From positions 1 to 63,383 of the forward strand of contig NZ_LQIW01000019.1 in NCBI RefSeq assembly GCF_001500025.1: a stretch of 63,383 bases of DNA, given 5' to 3'. The DNA is from Mycobacterium sp. IS-1590. Its GTDB lineage: Bacteria; Actinomycetota; Actinomycetes; Mycobacteriales; Mycobacteriaceae. Below, piece after piece: positions 15,618-23,926 of the stretch (position 1 is its first letter; each line of letters opens with the position of its first letter). The notes beneath the pieces are model-generated. The model was not told the DNA's origin and searched no databases. It worked only from the letters and a program-made list of their open reading frames with translations. A program made the position numbers and the translations under genes.

Positions 15618-17054
15618 CTATCCGGCGGCGGCCTCCGGCGCATAGCCCAGCGCGGCCTTGATCTCCAGGAACTCGTCGAACGCGAAGTGGCCCCACTCGC
15701 GCCCGTTGCCGCTGCGCTTGTAGCCGCCGAATGGCGCGGCCATGTCGAAGCCGTGGTTGATGGCCACCGAGCCGGCCCGGATCCGCCGCGCCACCGCGCG
15801 GGCTTTCTCCAGGTCGGCACCCGAAACATAGCCCGCCAGACCGTATTCCGTGTCGTTGGCGATCTCGAGCGCCTGGTCCAGGTCGTCGTAGCCGAGGATG
15901 CACAGCACCGGGCCGAAGATCTCCTCACGGGCGATCGTCATGTCGTTGGTGACATTCGCGAACACCGTCGGCTTGACGTAGTAGCCCTTGCCGAGCCCGT
16001 CCGGCCGCCCGGTACCGCCGACGGCGACGGTCGCGCCCTCGTCGATGCCCTTTTGGATCAGGCCCTGGATCTTGTCGAACTGCGCCTTGGACGCGACCGG
16101 ACCGATCGCGGTCTTGTCGTCCGGGTCGCCCACCTTGACCGCGCCCGCCACCTCGCGGGCGATCGCGATCGCCTCGTCCATGCGGGAGTTCGGCACCAGC
16201 ATCCGCGACGGCGCGTTACAGCTCTGGCCGCTGTTCATCATCATCACCGAGACGCCGGCGGTGACGCTCTTGGCGAAGTCGTCGTCGTCGAGCACGATGT
16301 TCGGGCTCTTCCCGCCGAGCTCCTGCGTGACGCGCTTGACGGTCAGCGCCGCGTTCTTGGCGACGTCCACACCGGCGCGCGTCGACCCGGTGAACGACAC
16401 CATGTCGATGTCGGGATGGGCCGACAACGCCGCGCCGACGCCGGGTCCGTCGCCGAACACCAGGTTGTACACCCCCGCGGGAACGCCCGCCGAATCGATG
16501 ATCTCGGTGAAGATCTGACCCGAGTACGGCGCGACCTCCGACGGTTTGAGCACCATCGTGCAGCCCGTCGCCAACGCGGGGAACACCTTGCAGGCGATCT
16601 GGTTGATCGGCCAGTTCCACGGCGTGATCAACCCGCACACGCCGATCGGCTCCTTCACGACGAGCGTCGCGCCGTGCTGCTCCTCGAACTCGAAGTTCTT
16701 CAACACCTCGATGGCCGTGGCGAGGTGCCCGAGCCCGAGGTTGACCTGCGGGCCGGCCGCCAGCGACGCGGGCGCGCCCATCTCCTCGTTGACCGCGTCG
16801 GCGAGGTCGCCCGCGCGCTTCTGGTATTCGCCCATGATCGTCTGCAACAGGTCGAGCCGTTCGTCGCGGCTGGTCTGTGACCAGGTGGCGAAGGCCCGGC
16901 GGGCGGCCTGCACCGCGACGTCGACGTCGGCCGCGGAACCGATCGCGATCTTGCCGGATACCTCTTCGGTGGTCGGGTTGTCGACCTCGAGGGTGTTGGG
17001 CCGGATCGGGTCGACCCACTGGCCGTCGATGTAGAACTTCAGATATTCACGCAT
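15618..17054 (-). CDS. NAD(P)-dependent aldehyde dehydrogenase
   Basis: The 478-residue enzyme is a standard ALDH. The oxyanion Asn is in ITPWNWPINQ, the general-base Glu in VTQELGGKSPNIV, the catalytic Cys in MNSGQSCNAPSR, and the cofactor loop is FTGSTRAG. It oxidises an aldehyde to the acid, probably one made within this pathway; the neighbouring ThDP enzyme could supply it. It lies 27 bases after the ThDP gene in the leftward operon. The exact substrate cannot be read from the sequence. Confidence 0.93.
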   Translation of the reverse strand: MREYLKFYIDGQWVDPIRPNTLEVDNPTTEEVSGKIAIGSAADVDVAVQAARRAFATWSQTSRDERLDLLQTIMGEYQKRAGDLADAVNEEMGAPASLAAGPQVNLGLGHLATAIEVLKNFEFEEQHGATLVVKEPIGVCGLITPWNWPINQIACKVFPALATGCTMVLKPSEVAPYSGQIFTEIIDSAGVPAGVYNLVFGDGPGVGAALSAHPDIDMVSFTGSTRAGVDVAKNAALTVKRVTQELGGKSPNIVLDDDDFAKSVTAGVSVMMMNSGQSCNAPSRMLVPNSRMDEAIAIAREVAGAVKVGDPDDKTAIGPVASKAQFDKIQGLIQKGIDEGATVAVGGTGRPDGLGKGYYVKPTVFANVTNDMTIAREEIFGPVLCILGYDDLDQALEIANDTEYGLAGYVSGADLEKARAVARRIRAGSVAINHGFDMAAPFGGYKRSGNGREWGHFAFDEFLEIKAALGYAPEAAAG

Positions 17055-17081
17055 GGCTCTACTCTTCTCTGTTACGTGGTC

Positions 17082-18797
17082 CTACTGCGTGCCTTCTGCA
17101 TACCAGGTGCGGAATCGGTCATATTTCGGCATCTCCTCGGAGTTGGCCTTCGGGTCGATGCAGACGTGCACGACGGCGGTCTTGCCGCTGGCGAACGCCC
17201 GCTTGATCGCCGGGCCGATCTCCTCGTCCTTCTCGACGTACTCGCCGTGGCAGCCGAAACCCTCGGCAACCTTGTCGAGCCGCACGTCCTTGCTCCAGTG
17301 CACGCCGGGTTGCGGCGACGGCTGTTCGAACGTGCGCTTGTAGACGCCGACCTCCAGGCCCCATTGATGGTCCACGCCGACGACGCAGACCAGCGGCAGG
17401 TTCTCCCGCACCGCGGTCTCGAGTTCGGCGATGTGGAACAGGAACGCCGAGTCGCTGGTGAGCAGCATGACCGGGCGTTTGCGGCCCTCGGCGACCGACG
17501 CACCGACGGCATACGGCAAGCCCGTGCCGAGGTGACCGAAGTTCTGGTTCCAGATCACGTCTCGCGGCTTGGTCTGCGAGTAGGTCCACTGGAAGATCAC
17601 CGTGGCGCCGCCGTCGCGGACCAGGATGCCGTCCTCGGTGCACTCGTCGAACGCCTTCGTGGCCTCGACCACGTAGCGGGCCGGGTGGATCGGCGAGCGA
17701 CCGCTCGGCGCTTCCTCGGCCACCCGGGCGAGCTCGGCGGCGTCGGCCTTGATCAGTGCCTCGAAGTCGGCCGATGGGGTGCGCGGGTTGTCCCGCAGCG
17801 CCTCGACCAGCTGCGGCACCACGCCGCGCAGATCGCCGACCAGCGGCACGTCGATGGGCCGGTTCACCCCGATCGCGGTCGGATCCTGTTCCACGAGAAC
17901 CCATTTGCGGTTGGCGTCGCCCTCCGCCCAGTGCTGGGTCCTGCCGTAGTGCATGGGCTCCCCGAGCTCGGTTCCCAGCGCCACACACAGATCGGACTTC
18001 TCGACGGCCTCGTTCGCCGCCGGAGAGAACAGGTACGGGAAGGTGCGGTCCTGCAGGCCGGGGATGAACGAGGTGCCACCGGAGGTCTGGATCACCGGGC
18101 AGGCCATCAGCTCGGCCAACTGCCTGACCTGCTCCTGGGTACGCGAGGTGTGGACCGCGTGCCCCACCAGCAGGATGGGGCTCTTCGCCTCCCGGATCAA
18201 TCGGACCGCCTCGGCGACCTCACGTTCGCCCGCGCCCTGGTCGACGAGCCGATACCGGTGCGGCGGCAACGGATCCGGCACGTCGAGTTCCTCGAGGATG
18301 ACGTGGGACGGATACTCGACGTAGCTCGGCCCGGGGGTACCGGACATGGAGCGACGGATCGCTTCGCGGATGATCTCGTCGGTCTGGTCGGCGTACTCGA
18401 TCGAGCTGCTGTACTTGACCGACGCCTCGAAAAGCGGTTCCTGCTGCACGAATTGGATGCGCCCGCGCCGCACCCGGCGCTCGGTGACGCGGGCGCGCTG
18501 ACCGCCCAGGAAGATGACGGGCGAGTTCTCCACCAGCGCGCACTGGATCGCGCCCGCGATGTTGGCCATGCCGGGTCCGAGGGTTCCGATGCACAACCCC
18601 GGCTTGCCCGTCATCCGCGACGCCGCCTCGGCCATGAACCCGGCGCTGAGCTCGTGGTGCGGTGCGACCACCGACCAACCGCGCGCCTCGGCCTCGGTGA
18701 ACATGTGCACGAAGTTGGGGTCGGGGATGCCGAACAACGTGTTGACGCCCTCGGCCTCGAACAGGTCGAGTATGCGCTTGTAGACAGGTACACCCAC
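17082..18797 (-). CDS. Thiamine-diphosphate-dependent enzyme (IlvB/OxcA-like)
   Basis: The 571-residue protein has the three ThDP-enzyme domains. The activating Glu is in APHHELSAGFMAEA near residue 48; a central FAD/ADP-like domain spans about 190-330; the PP domain spans about 370-540. The ThDP metal motif is altered: the usual GDG is TSDS and the usual NN 26-27 residues later is VD (GVDHQWG). Asp residues remain at both ligand positions, so binding may persist. Relatives include acetolactate synthase, oxalyl-CoA decarboxylase and 2-hydroxyacyl-CoA lyase. In this beta-oxidation setting a lyase or decarboxylase is more likely than amino-acid synthesis, since no small IlvN subunit is nearby. 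Confidence 0.85.
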   Translation of the reverse strand: MGVPVYKRILDLFEAEGVNTLFGIPDPNFVHMFTEAEARGWSVVAPHHELSAGFMAEAASRMTGKPGLCIGTLGPGMANIAGAIQCALVENSPVIFLGGQRARVTERRVRRGRIQFVQQEPLFEASVKYSSSIEYADQTDEIIREAIRRSMSGTPGPSYVEYPSHVILEELDVPDPLPPHRYRLVDQGAGEREVAEAVRLIREAKSPILLVGHAVHTSRTQEQVRQLAELMACPVIQTSGGTSFIPGLQDRTFPYLFSPAANEAVEKSDLCVALGTELGEPMHYGRTQHWAEGDANRKWVLVEQDPTAIGVNRPIDVPLVGDLRGVVPQLVEALRDNPRTPSADFEALIKADAAELARVAEEAPSGRSPIHPARYVVEATKAFDECTEDGILVRDGGATVIFQWTYSQTKPRDVIWNQNFGHLGTGLPYAVGASVAEGRKRPVMLLTSDSAFLFHIAELETAVRENLPLVCVVGVDHQWGLEVGVYKRTFEQPSPQPGVHWSKDVRLDKVAEGFGCHGEYVEKDEEIGPAIKRAFASGKTAVVHVCIDPKANSEEMPKYDRFRTWYAEGTQ

Positions 18798-18816
18798 GGG
18801 AAACTCCTTGATTTCT

Positions 18817-19764
18817 CTACAGATAGCGTTGTGCTAGTCGTTTTCGGTGTGCTGAGGGAGAGCCGAACAGCGATCGGTTGAGGGTGGCGCGCTTCAGGTA
18901 GACGTGGATACCGCTCTCCCACGTGTATCCGATGCCGCCGTGCAGTTGCATGGCCTTGCCCGCGATGTCGACGGCCGCCGCGCACGTGTACGACTTGGCC
19001 ATCGAGACGGCGACGCCGGCATCGGGCGCGTCCTCGGCCACGGCTCGCACCGCGGTGTCGACGAGTTGGCGCGAGACCGAGATGCTGACGAGCATGTCGG
19101 CGCAGGCATGTTTGACGGCCTGAAAGGAGCCGATGGCTCGGCCGAATTGCTGACGCACCTTCACATATCCGACCGTGGCGGCGAGCATGGCCTCGCACAG
19201 GCCGAGGCTGTCGCAGGCGACCGCTGCGGCCGCGCGGTTGTGGAGGCGTTGCACGGCTGTGTCGTCGGCGAACGGCAGGGTTTCGATGACCGCGGCGTCC
19301 GGCCCCACGGAGGCCAGCCTGCGCGTCTCGTCGACGACGGGCCGCGGCGTGGCCCGCTGTTCGGTCACGGCGACGCCGCGGTCGGTGACGATCAGGACCC
19401 GGTCCGCACCTTCGGCGTCGGGCACGAAGTCGTACGGTTCCAGCGCGACGGCCACCCGGGTCGCACCGTCGGCTAATTCGGCGAGCATCCTGTCACGGGT
19501 ATCGCTGGGCCGCACTGCGTTCAGCGTGCCGACCGCAAGCACCGCGCCGCCGAGGAAGTCGGTGGCGCTGGCGGCGCGTCCGATCTCCTCGCAGACGACC
19601 GCGACTTCGGCGAACGATGCGCCTGCCCCGCCGAACTGTTCGGGCACCTCGAGCCCAACCCAACCGGCATCGATCAGCGTCGACCATTCGACCCTGCGGT
19701 CCTTCGCGAGCAGATCGCCCGCCACGGAGCGCAAATCATCGTGGAACTCGGTGAAGTCGGCCAT
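18817..19764 (-). CDS. Acyl-CoA dehydrogenase, short subunit (pair 1)
   Basis: The 315-residue protein is shorter than the about 380 of a self-sufficient ACAD. The N-terminal domain lacks the usual flavin-contact motif of the middle domain, while the C-terminal domain is intact (VRQQFGRAIGSFQAVKHACAD, QLHGGIGYTWESGIHVYLKR). Short/long ACAD pairs form alpha2beta2 enzymes in actinobacterial steroid side-chain and ring degradation (FadE26-27 and FadE28-29 type). Its ATG overlaps the stop of the long-subunit gene, which points to coupled translation and a complex. Confidence 0.88.
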   Translation of the reverse strand: MADFTEFHDDLRSVAGDLLAKDRRVEWSTLIDAGWVGLEVPEQFGGAGASFAEVAVVCEEIGRAASATDFLGGAVLAVGTLNAVRPSDTRDRMLAELADGATRVAVALEPYDFVPDAEGADRVLIVTDRGVAVTEQRATPRPVVDETRRLASVGPDAAVIETLPFADDTAVQRLHNRAAAAVACDSLGLCEAMLAATVGYVKVRQQFGRAIGSFQAVKHACADMLVSISVSRQLVDTAVRAVAEDAPDAGVAVSMAKSYTCAAAVDIAGKAMQLHGGIGYTWESGIHVYLKRATLNRSLFGSPSAHRKRLAQRYL

Positions 19765-20930
19765 CAGACGGCGCTCGGTTCTCGCGGCAGGCCCAGGCCG
19801 CGCTCGCCGATGATCGTGCGCTGGATCTCGCTGGCCCCGCCCGGGATCGTCCATTCCCACGATCCGATGAAGTCGAGCACCCACGCACCCGACTCCCAGC
19901 CGCTCGAGGCGGGCTTGGCGAGTTCGGTGTGGGCGGACAACCCGCCGATCTCCGCGCCGAAGTCGGTCATGCGCTGCAGAAGCTCGCTGTAGAACAGCTT
20001 GACGATCGAGGCGTCGGCCGGATCGGCGGTGCCTCTCTCGTTGTCCTCCACCACCTTTCGACACATGCCGCGCAGTCCCGTGATCTCCGTTTCGAACTGC
20101 GCCAGCCGGTCGGCGACCACCGGGTCGTCGACCGGAGCGCTTTCCAGCAGCCAGCGGAAGCCCGCGTTTCCCAGGCGCTCGGCGAGCTCGAGCATGGTCA
20201 TACCGCGTTCGGCGCCGAGAGTGGACTGCGCGACGCGCCAGCCGTCATTCTCCGCTCCGATCAGGTTGGCGGCCGGAACCGAAACGTCGTTGAGGAAGAT
20301 CTCGCAGAAGTGTGAGTCGCCGATCGCATTGCGGATGGGGCGGACCTCGATGCCGGGCGTGGTCATGTCGAGCAGGAAGTAGGAAATCCCCTTCCGCTTG
20401 GGCGCATTCGGGTCGGTGCGGGCCAGCAGTAGGCACCAGTCGGCGTGCTTGCCTCCGCTGGCCCACAACTTCTGTCCGTTCACGATGAAGGAGTCACCGT
20501 CTTTGCGTGCGGTGGTGCGCAGGCTCGCCAGGTCGGATCCGGCCTCGGGCTCGGAGAAGCCCTGCACCCAGATCTCACCGTCCAGGATGGCGGGTAGGTG
20601 CCGTCGCCTCTGCTCGTCGGTGCCGGCGACCAGCAGCGTCGACGCGGCGTGGTGGATTCCGACGAACGCGAGCACCAGCCGCGGTGCGTCGTGGGCGGCC
20701 AGCTCCTGGTACAGCACCACCTGCTCGGGCACCGACATGCCGCCGCCCCACTCGGCGGGCCAGTGCGGCACGGCGAAGCCGGCGCTGTGCAGTTCGGCGA
20801 ACCACTGCTTCTGGAAGGCGACGAACTGCTCATCGCTTGCGCCCGTCTGTGTTGCGCGCCAGTCCGGTGGGATGTGCTCGACGCACCACTGCCGCACCGT
20901 CTGCCGAAACCGCTCGAGCTCGGCGGTCAT
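19764..20930 (-). CDS. Acyl-CoA dehydrogenase, long subunit (pair 1)
   Basis: The 388-residue ACAD has the middle-domain motif QGFSEPEAGSDLASLRT, the substrate-side NGQKLWASGGKHADW, the probable catalytic base region LGAERGMTML, and the C-terminal GGASEIQRTIIGERGLG. It would desaturate an acyl-CoA at alpha-beta, passing electrons to ETF. Its ATG overlaps the preceding Gfo/Idh stop (ATGA), and its own stop overlaps the short-subunit ATG by one base. The pairing with that short subunit is inferred from order and overlap. Confidence 0.92.
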   Translation of the reverse strand: MTAELERFRQTVRQWCVEHIPPDWRATQTGASDEQFVAFQKQWFAELHSAGFAVPHWPAEWGGGMSVPEQVVLYQELAAHDAPRLVLAFVGIHHAASTLLVAGTDEQRRRHLPAILDGEIWVQGFSEPEAGSDLASLRTTARKDGDSFIVNGQKLWASGGKHADWCLLLARTDPNAPKRKGISYFLLDMTTPGIEVRPIRNAIGDSHFCEIFLNDVSVPAANLIGAENDGWRVAQSTLGAERGMTMLELAERLGNAGFRWLLESAPVDDPVVADRLAQFETEITGLRGMCRKVVEDNERGTADPADASIVKLFYSELLQRMTDFGAEIGGLSAHTELAKPASSGWESGAWVLDFIGSWEWTIPGGASEIQRTIIGERGLGLPREPSAV

Positions 20931-21853
20931 AGGCGCACCGCCTCGGCCCGCAGGTGGTCCATCACGCGCGCGACGGCCAGGCCGTCGTCGAAGGACGGGG
21001 TGATCTGAGTCCCGCTGCGCAACGCCTCGGCGACGCGGCCGAAGAACGCCGACAGCGCGGGTGGCGGTGAGCGTCGCGGCGGCGGGGCGAATTCGGTGGT
21101 CTCGGGATCGGAGCCGGCCCTTCGCACCACGAGTGTCGTGTCGGCCGTCAGCTCGATGGTGCCGTCGCTGCCCAGCAGCGCGACCGACGGCGCCGACGGT
21201 ACCGCGGCAGCGAAACCGGTGTCGTGAGTGGCGGTACAGCCGTTGGCCATTGCGAACCATGCCGAGTAGGCATCCTCGGCGGTGGCCTGGTCGGGCGATC
21301 CGTCGATGCGGGTGATGCCGCCGCACTCGGTGATCTCGCTGCCGAAGAGCCACCGGGTGAAGTCGATCAGATGGGAGCCGTAGGCGCCGATCCAGCCGCC
21401 GCCGAGTTCGCGGTCGTTGATCCAGCCCAGTTTGCGGCCGCGCAGCCCGCTTCCGAAGAACGTCCAGTGCAGGTGCCTGGGTGCGCCGATCGTCCCGCCG
21501 TCGGCCAGCTCCTTGAGCCTCGCCCAGGACTCGTTGAACCGGAACTCGAAGTTCAGGAAGTGCAGGACGCCCGCATCACGCGCCATATCGCGCATCTGCA
21601 CCGCCTCATCGGCGTTGCGTCCGAATGGCTTGTCACACAACACCGCATGCCCGTGTGCGATGGCTCCGGTGACGTGCTCGAGGTGCAGGAACGGCGCGGA
21701 GTGCACGGAGATCAGGTCGACATCCGAGGCCAGCGCGGCCTTGACCGCGGCGTCGTCGCGCGGGCTGATGACCTCCACGTCGAAGCCGGCTTCGGCGTAC
21801 GCGGGAGCCGCCGCGTGCTTGCCGAACCCGGTGCCGATCACCGCGACCTTCAT
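20927..21853 (-). CDS. Gfo/Idh/MocA-family NAD(P) oxidoreductase
   Basis: The 308-residue protein has an N-terminal Rossmann domain (VAVIGTGFGKHAAAPAYAEA) and the family's catalytic Lys motif as CDKPFGRNADEA (usually EKP). The C-terminal sheet domain includes LGGGWIGAYGSHLIDFTRW, with the His expected near the active site. Members oxidise or reduce sugar-like or cyclic alcohols and ketones, or 1,2-diols. It sits between the two ACAD pairs, with ATGA overlaps on both sides, so it is made in step with them. Its place in the pathway is unclear; it may reduce or oxidise a ring-derived keto or hydroxy group. Confidence 0.9.
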   Translation of the reverse strand: MKVAVIGTGFGKHAAAPAYAEAGFDVEVISPRDDAAVKAALASDVDLISVHSAPFLHLEHVTGAIAHGHAVLCDKPFGRNADEAVQMRDMARDAGVLHFLNFEFRFNESWARLKELADGGTIGAPRHLHWTFFGSGLRGRKLGWINDRELGGGWIGAYGSHLIDFTRWLFGSEITECGGITRIDGSPDQATAEDAYSAWFAMANGCTATHDTGFAAAVPSAPSVALLGSDGTIELTADTTLVVRRAGSDPETTEFAPPPRRSPPPALSAFFGRVAEALRSGTQITPSFDDGLAVARVMDHLRAEAVRL

Positions 21854-22776
21854 GCGTAGAGCCCCGTCAATCCCGTGCGGCCTGCACTGCGGGTCAAAGC
21901 ATCTCGGGTCGCCGACAGTCCGAGGGGCAGCCGGCGCAGCGGCTGGCTGTAGCGGGACAGCCACGACAGGGTGGTCTCGTCGCAGAATCCGACCGCGCCG
22001 TGCAACTGATGGCACACGCGGAAGACGACCTCGGCGGCTTCGAGCGCCGACAGCCGCAACGCGAGTGCGTCGGTGAGCGCCTCGGGCCGGGCGGTGGCGA
22101 TGCTCCACAACGCGTACTTGGCGAGGATGTCGAGGCCGCTGCGCTCCACCTCGGCGTCGGTCAGCTGAAACTGCACGCCTTGGAACGACGACAGCGTCTG
22201 TCCGAATTGCTTGCGCAGGCTGACGTGAGCGACGGTCAGCTCGATCGCCCGGTCGAGCATGCCGAGCAGCGTCCAGCACGGCAGTACCAGTCCGAGCGCG
22301 ACGTCGGCCGCGCCCTGGTCGTCGACGGCGGCCGTCTGTAGTTCGGAGACGAAGCCGGGACCGACGGGCCCGATTTCGGTCACGGTGCTGCGGGTGCCAT
22401 CCAGGGTGACTGTCGTCCAACGGCTCTCGGCCCCGCCCACCGCTGCGGCGGGCCGGTTGCCGGCCACCACGATCAGGCCGTCGGTGTCCAGGTCGGTCGG
22501 GGCGGCCAGGCGTTCGGCGACCGGATACGGCAGCGCCCAGTACCCCGCGCTGCGGCACAGCGCCGCGGCCGCTTCCAGGCCGTCGGCGTCGTTGCGGGCG
22601 TCGAGCTCCCAGGCGCCGAGCCCCACCAGGCTCGCGCCGACCAACGACTCACGCGTCTCGGGCTTGGCTTCGGCCTGTTGGACGAGCTCATCGCCGCCGG
22701 CGGCTTCGAAGGCCCGCAGCGCCTGGCGCCCATACTCTTTGGCGTCATCGGACAGGTCGAGGATCATCTCGCTCAT
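21850..22776 (-). CDS. Acyl-CoA dehydrogenase, short subunit (pair 2)
   Basis: The protein has 308 residues and the same reduced layout as the short subunit of pair 1: a divergent N-terminal and middle part and a recognisable C-terminal helical domain (VSLRKQFGQTLSSFQGVQFQ, CHQLHGAVGFCDETTLSWLS). It overlaps the long-subunit gene upstream and the Gfo/Idh gene downstream by ATGA. By itself it probably lacks a full FAD site and catalytic base, and would act in a heteromer with the 383-residue partner. Confidence 0.87.
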   Translation of the reverse strand: MSEMILDLSDDAKEYGRQALRAFEAAGGDELVQQAEAKPETRESLVGASLVGLGAWELDARNDADGLEAAAALCRSAGYWALPYPVAERLAAPTDLDTDGLIVVAGNRPAAAVGGAESRWTTVTLDGTRSTVTEIGPVGPGFVSELQTAAVDDQGAADVALGLVLPCWTLLGMLDRAIELTVAHVSLRKQFGQTLSSFQGVQFQLTDAEVERSGLDILAKYALWSIATARPEALTDALALRLSALEAAEVVFRVCHQLHGAVGFCDETTLSWLSRYSQPLRRLPLGLSATRDALTRSAGRTGLTGLYA

Positions 22777-23924
22777 TTCGCCGCCGCCAACAGAGCACGC
22801 GACAGCAGGATCCGTTGCATTTCGATACTTCCCGACGACACCGTGGAGGCCTGTGAGTACTTCCAGTGGTCCTCGACCTCGCCGAGGAACCAGGAGGCGC
22901 GGGGGTCGTCGTGCGACACCTCTGCCGCGATGTCCATCAGGACTTCCGCGCTGTCCTGGTCGAGCTTGGTGACCGCGATCCGGTAGGCCGCGGCGTCACC
23001 GGGCTGAATGCGTCCGCTGCTCTGCAGGGACACCACGCGGTAGGCCATCAGCCGGGCGCGCCGGCAGTGGGTCAGCATGCGGATCCACCGGCCGCGCAGT
23101 TCCCCGGGGAGTGCGTCCCACCGGTCACCCAGCACGGTGGGCGCCGCGGCCAGTAGTCGTTCACAGCGTGCGTAGCGTGCGATGCCGACCCGCTCGAAGG
23201 CCATCACGTCCTGCACCACCGACCAGCCGGCATCGACCGTCCCGAGCACATCGGCGTCGGTGACACGCAGATCGTCGAAGAACACCTCGTTGAGGTGATG
23301 CGGGCCCATCATGCAGCGGATCGGCCTGACCTCGATCGCCGGATCATCCATCGGGACAAGGAAAATCGTGAGGCCCTGCTGCTTCTTCTCACCGCGCGAG
23401 GTCCGCGCGAGCAGAAAGCACCACTGCGCCATCGTCGCGTAGGACGTCCAGATCTTCTGCCCGCTGACCAGCCACCCGTCACCGTCACGACGGGCGGCGG
23501 TGCGCAGGGATGCCAGATCGGAGCCCGCCTCGGGTTCGGAGAAGCCCTGACACCAAATGACTTCGCCGCGCGCGATCGGCGGCAGGTGTTTGCGCTGCTG
23601 GTCCTCGGTCCCGTGACGCATGATGATCGGGCCGACCCAGTTGACACCCATGTACTGGGCGCCGCGCGGTTCGTGGTGCGCCCACATCTCCTCGCGCACC
23701 ACCGTCTGTTCCCACACCGATGCTCCGCCACCGCCGAACTCTTTGGGCCACGACAGGCACAGCAGTTCGCGTTCGGCAAGCATGCGGCAGAACCGTTGTG
23801 CGATCTCGAGATCGGCGGGGTCGTCGGTGAACGCACCCAGATAGTTCTCGGGCACATGCTCTTTTACCAGCGCACGCAGTTCGCCGCGTAACTCCGCGGC
23901 CTTATCGCCCATGGCGAATTCCAC
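22773..23924 (-). CDS. Acyl-CoA dehydrogenase, long subunit (pair 2)
   Basis: The 383-residue ACAD has QGFSEPEAGSDLASLRT, SGQKIWTSYATMAQWCFLL, VMAFERVGIARY (probable catalytic Glu region) and the C-terminal VSSGSIEMQRILLSRALL. The GTG start at 23924 lies two bases after the CoA-transferase stop; an ATG at 23912 (MGDKAAEL) is an alternative. It presumably works with the short subunit that overlaps its stop. Two separate pairs suggest two desaturation steps, or two side chains, in the pathway. Confidence 0.92.
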   Translation of the reverse strand: MEFAMGDKAAELRGELRALVKEHVPENYLGAFTDDPADLEIAQRFCRMLAERELLCLSWPKEFGGGGASVWEQTVVREEMWAHHEPRGAQYMGVNWVGPIIMRHGTEDQQRKHLPPIARGEVIWCQGFSEPEAGSDLASLRTAARRDGDGWLVSGQKIWTSYATMAQWCFLLARTSRGEKKQQGLTIFLVPMDDPAIEVRPIRCMMGPHHLNEVFFDDLRVTDADVLGTVDAGWSVVQDVMAFERVGIARYARCERLLAAAPTVLGDRWDALPGELRGRWIRMLTHCRRARLMAYRVVSLQSSGRIQPGDAAAYRIAVTKLDQDSAEVLMDIAAEVSHDDPRASWFLGEVEDHWKYSQASTVSSGSIEMQRILLSRALLAAAK

Positions 23925-23926
23925 GC

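Noticed and set aside
15535..15903. Upstream extension of the amidohydrolase reading frame
   Set aside because: This is the aldehyde dehydrogenase coding sequence read in another frame; its Arg/Gly-rich translation is a GC-rich shadow.
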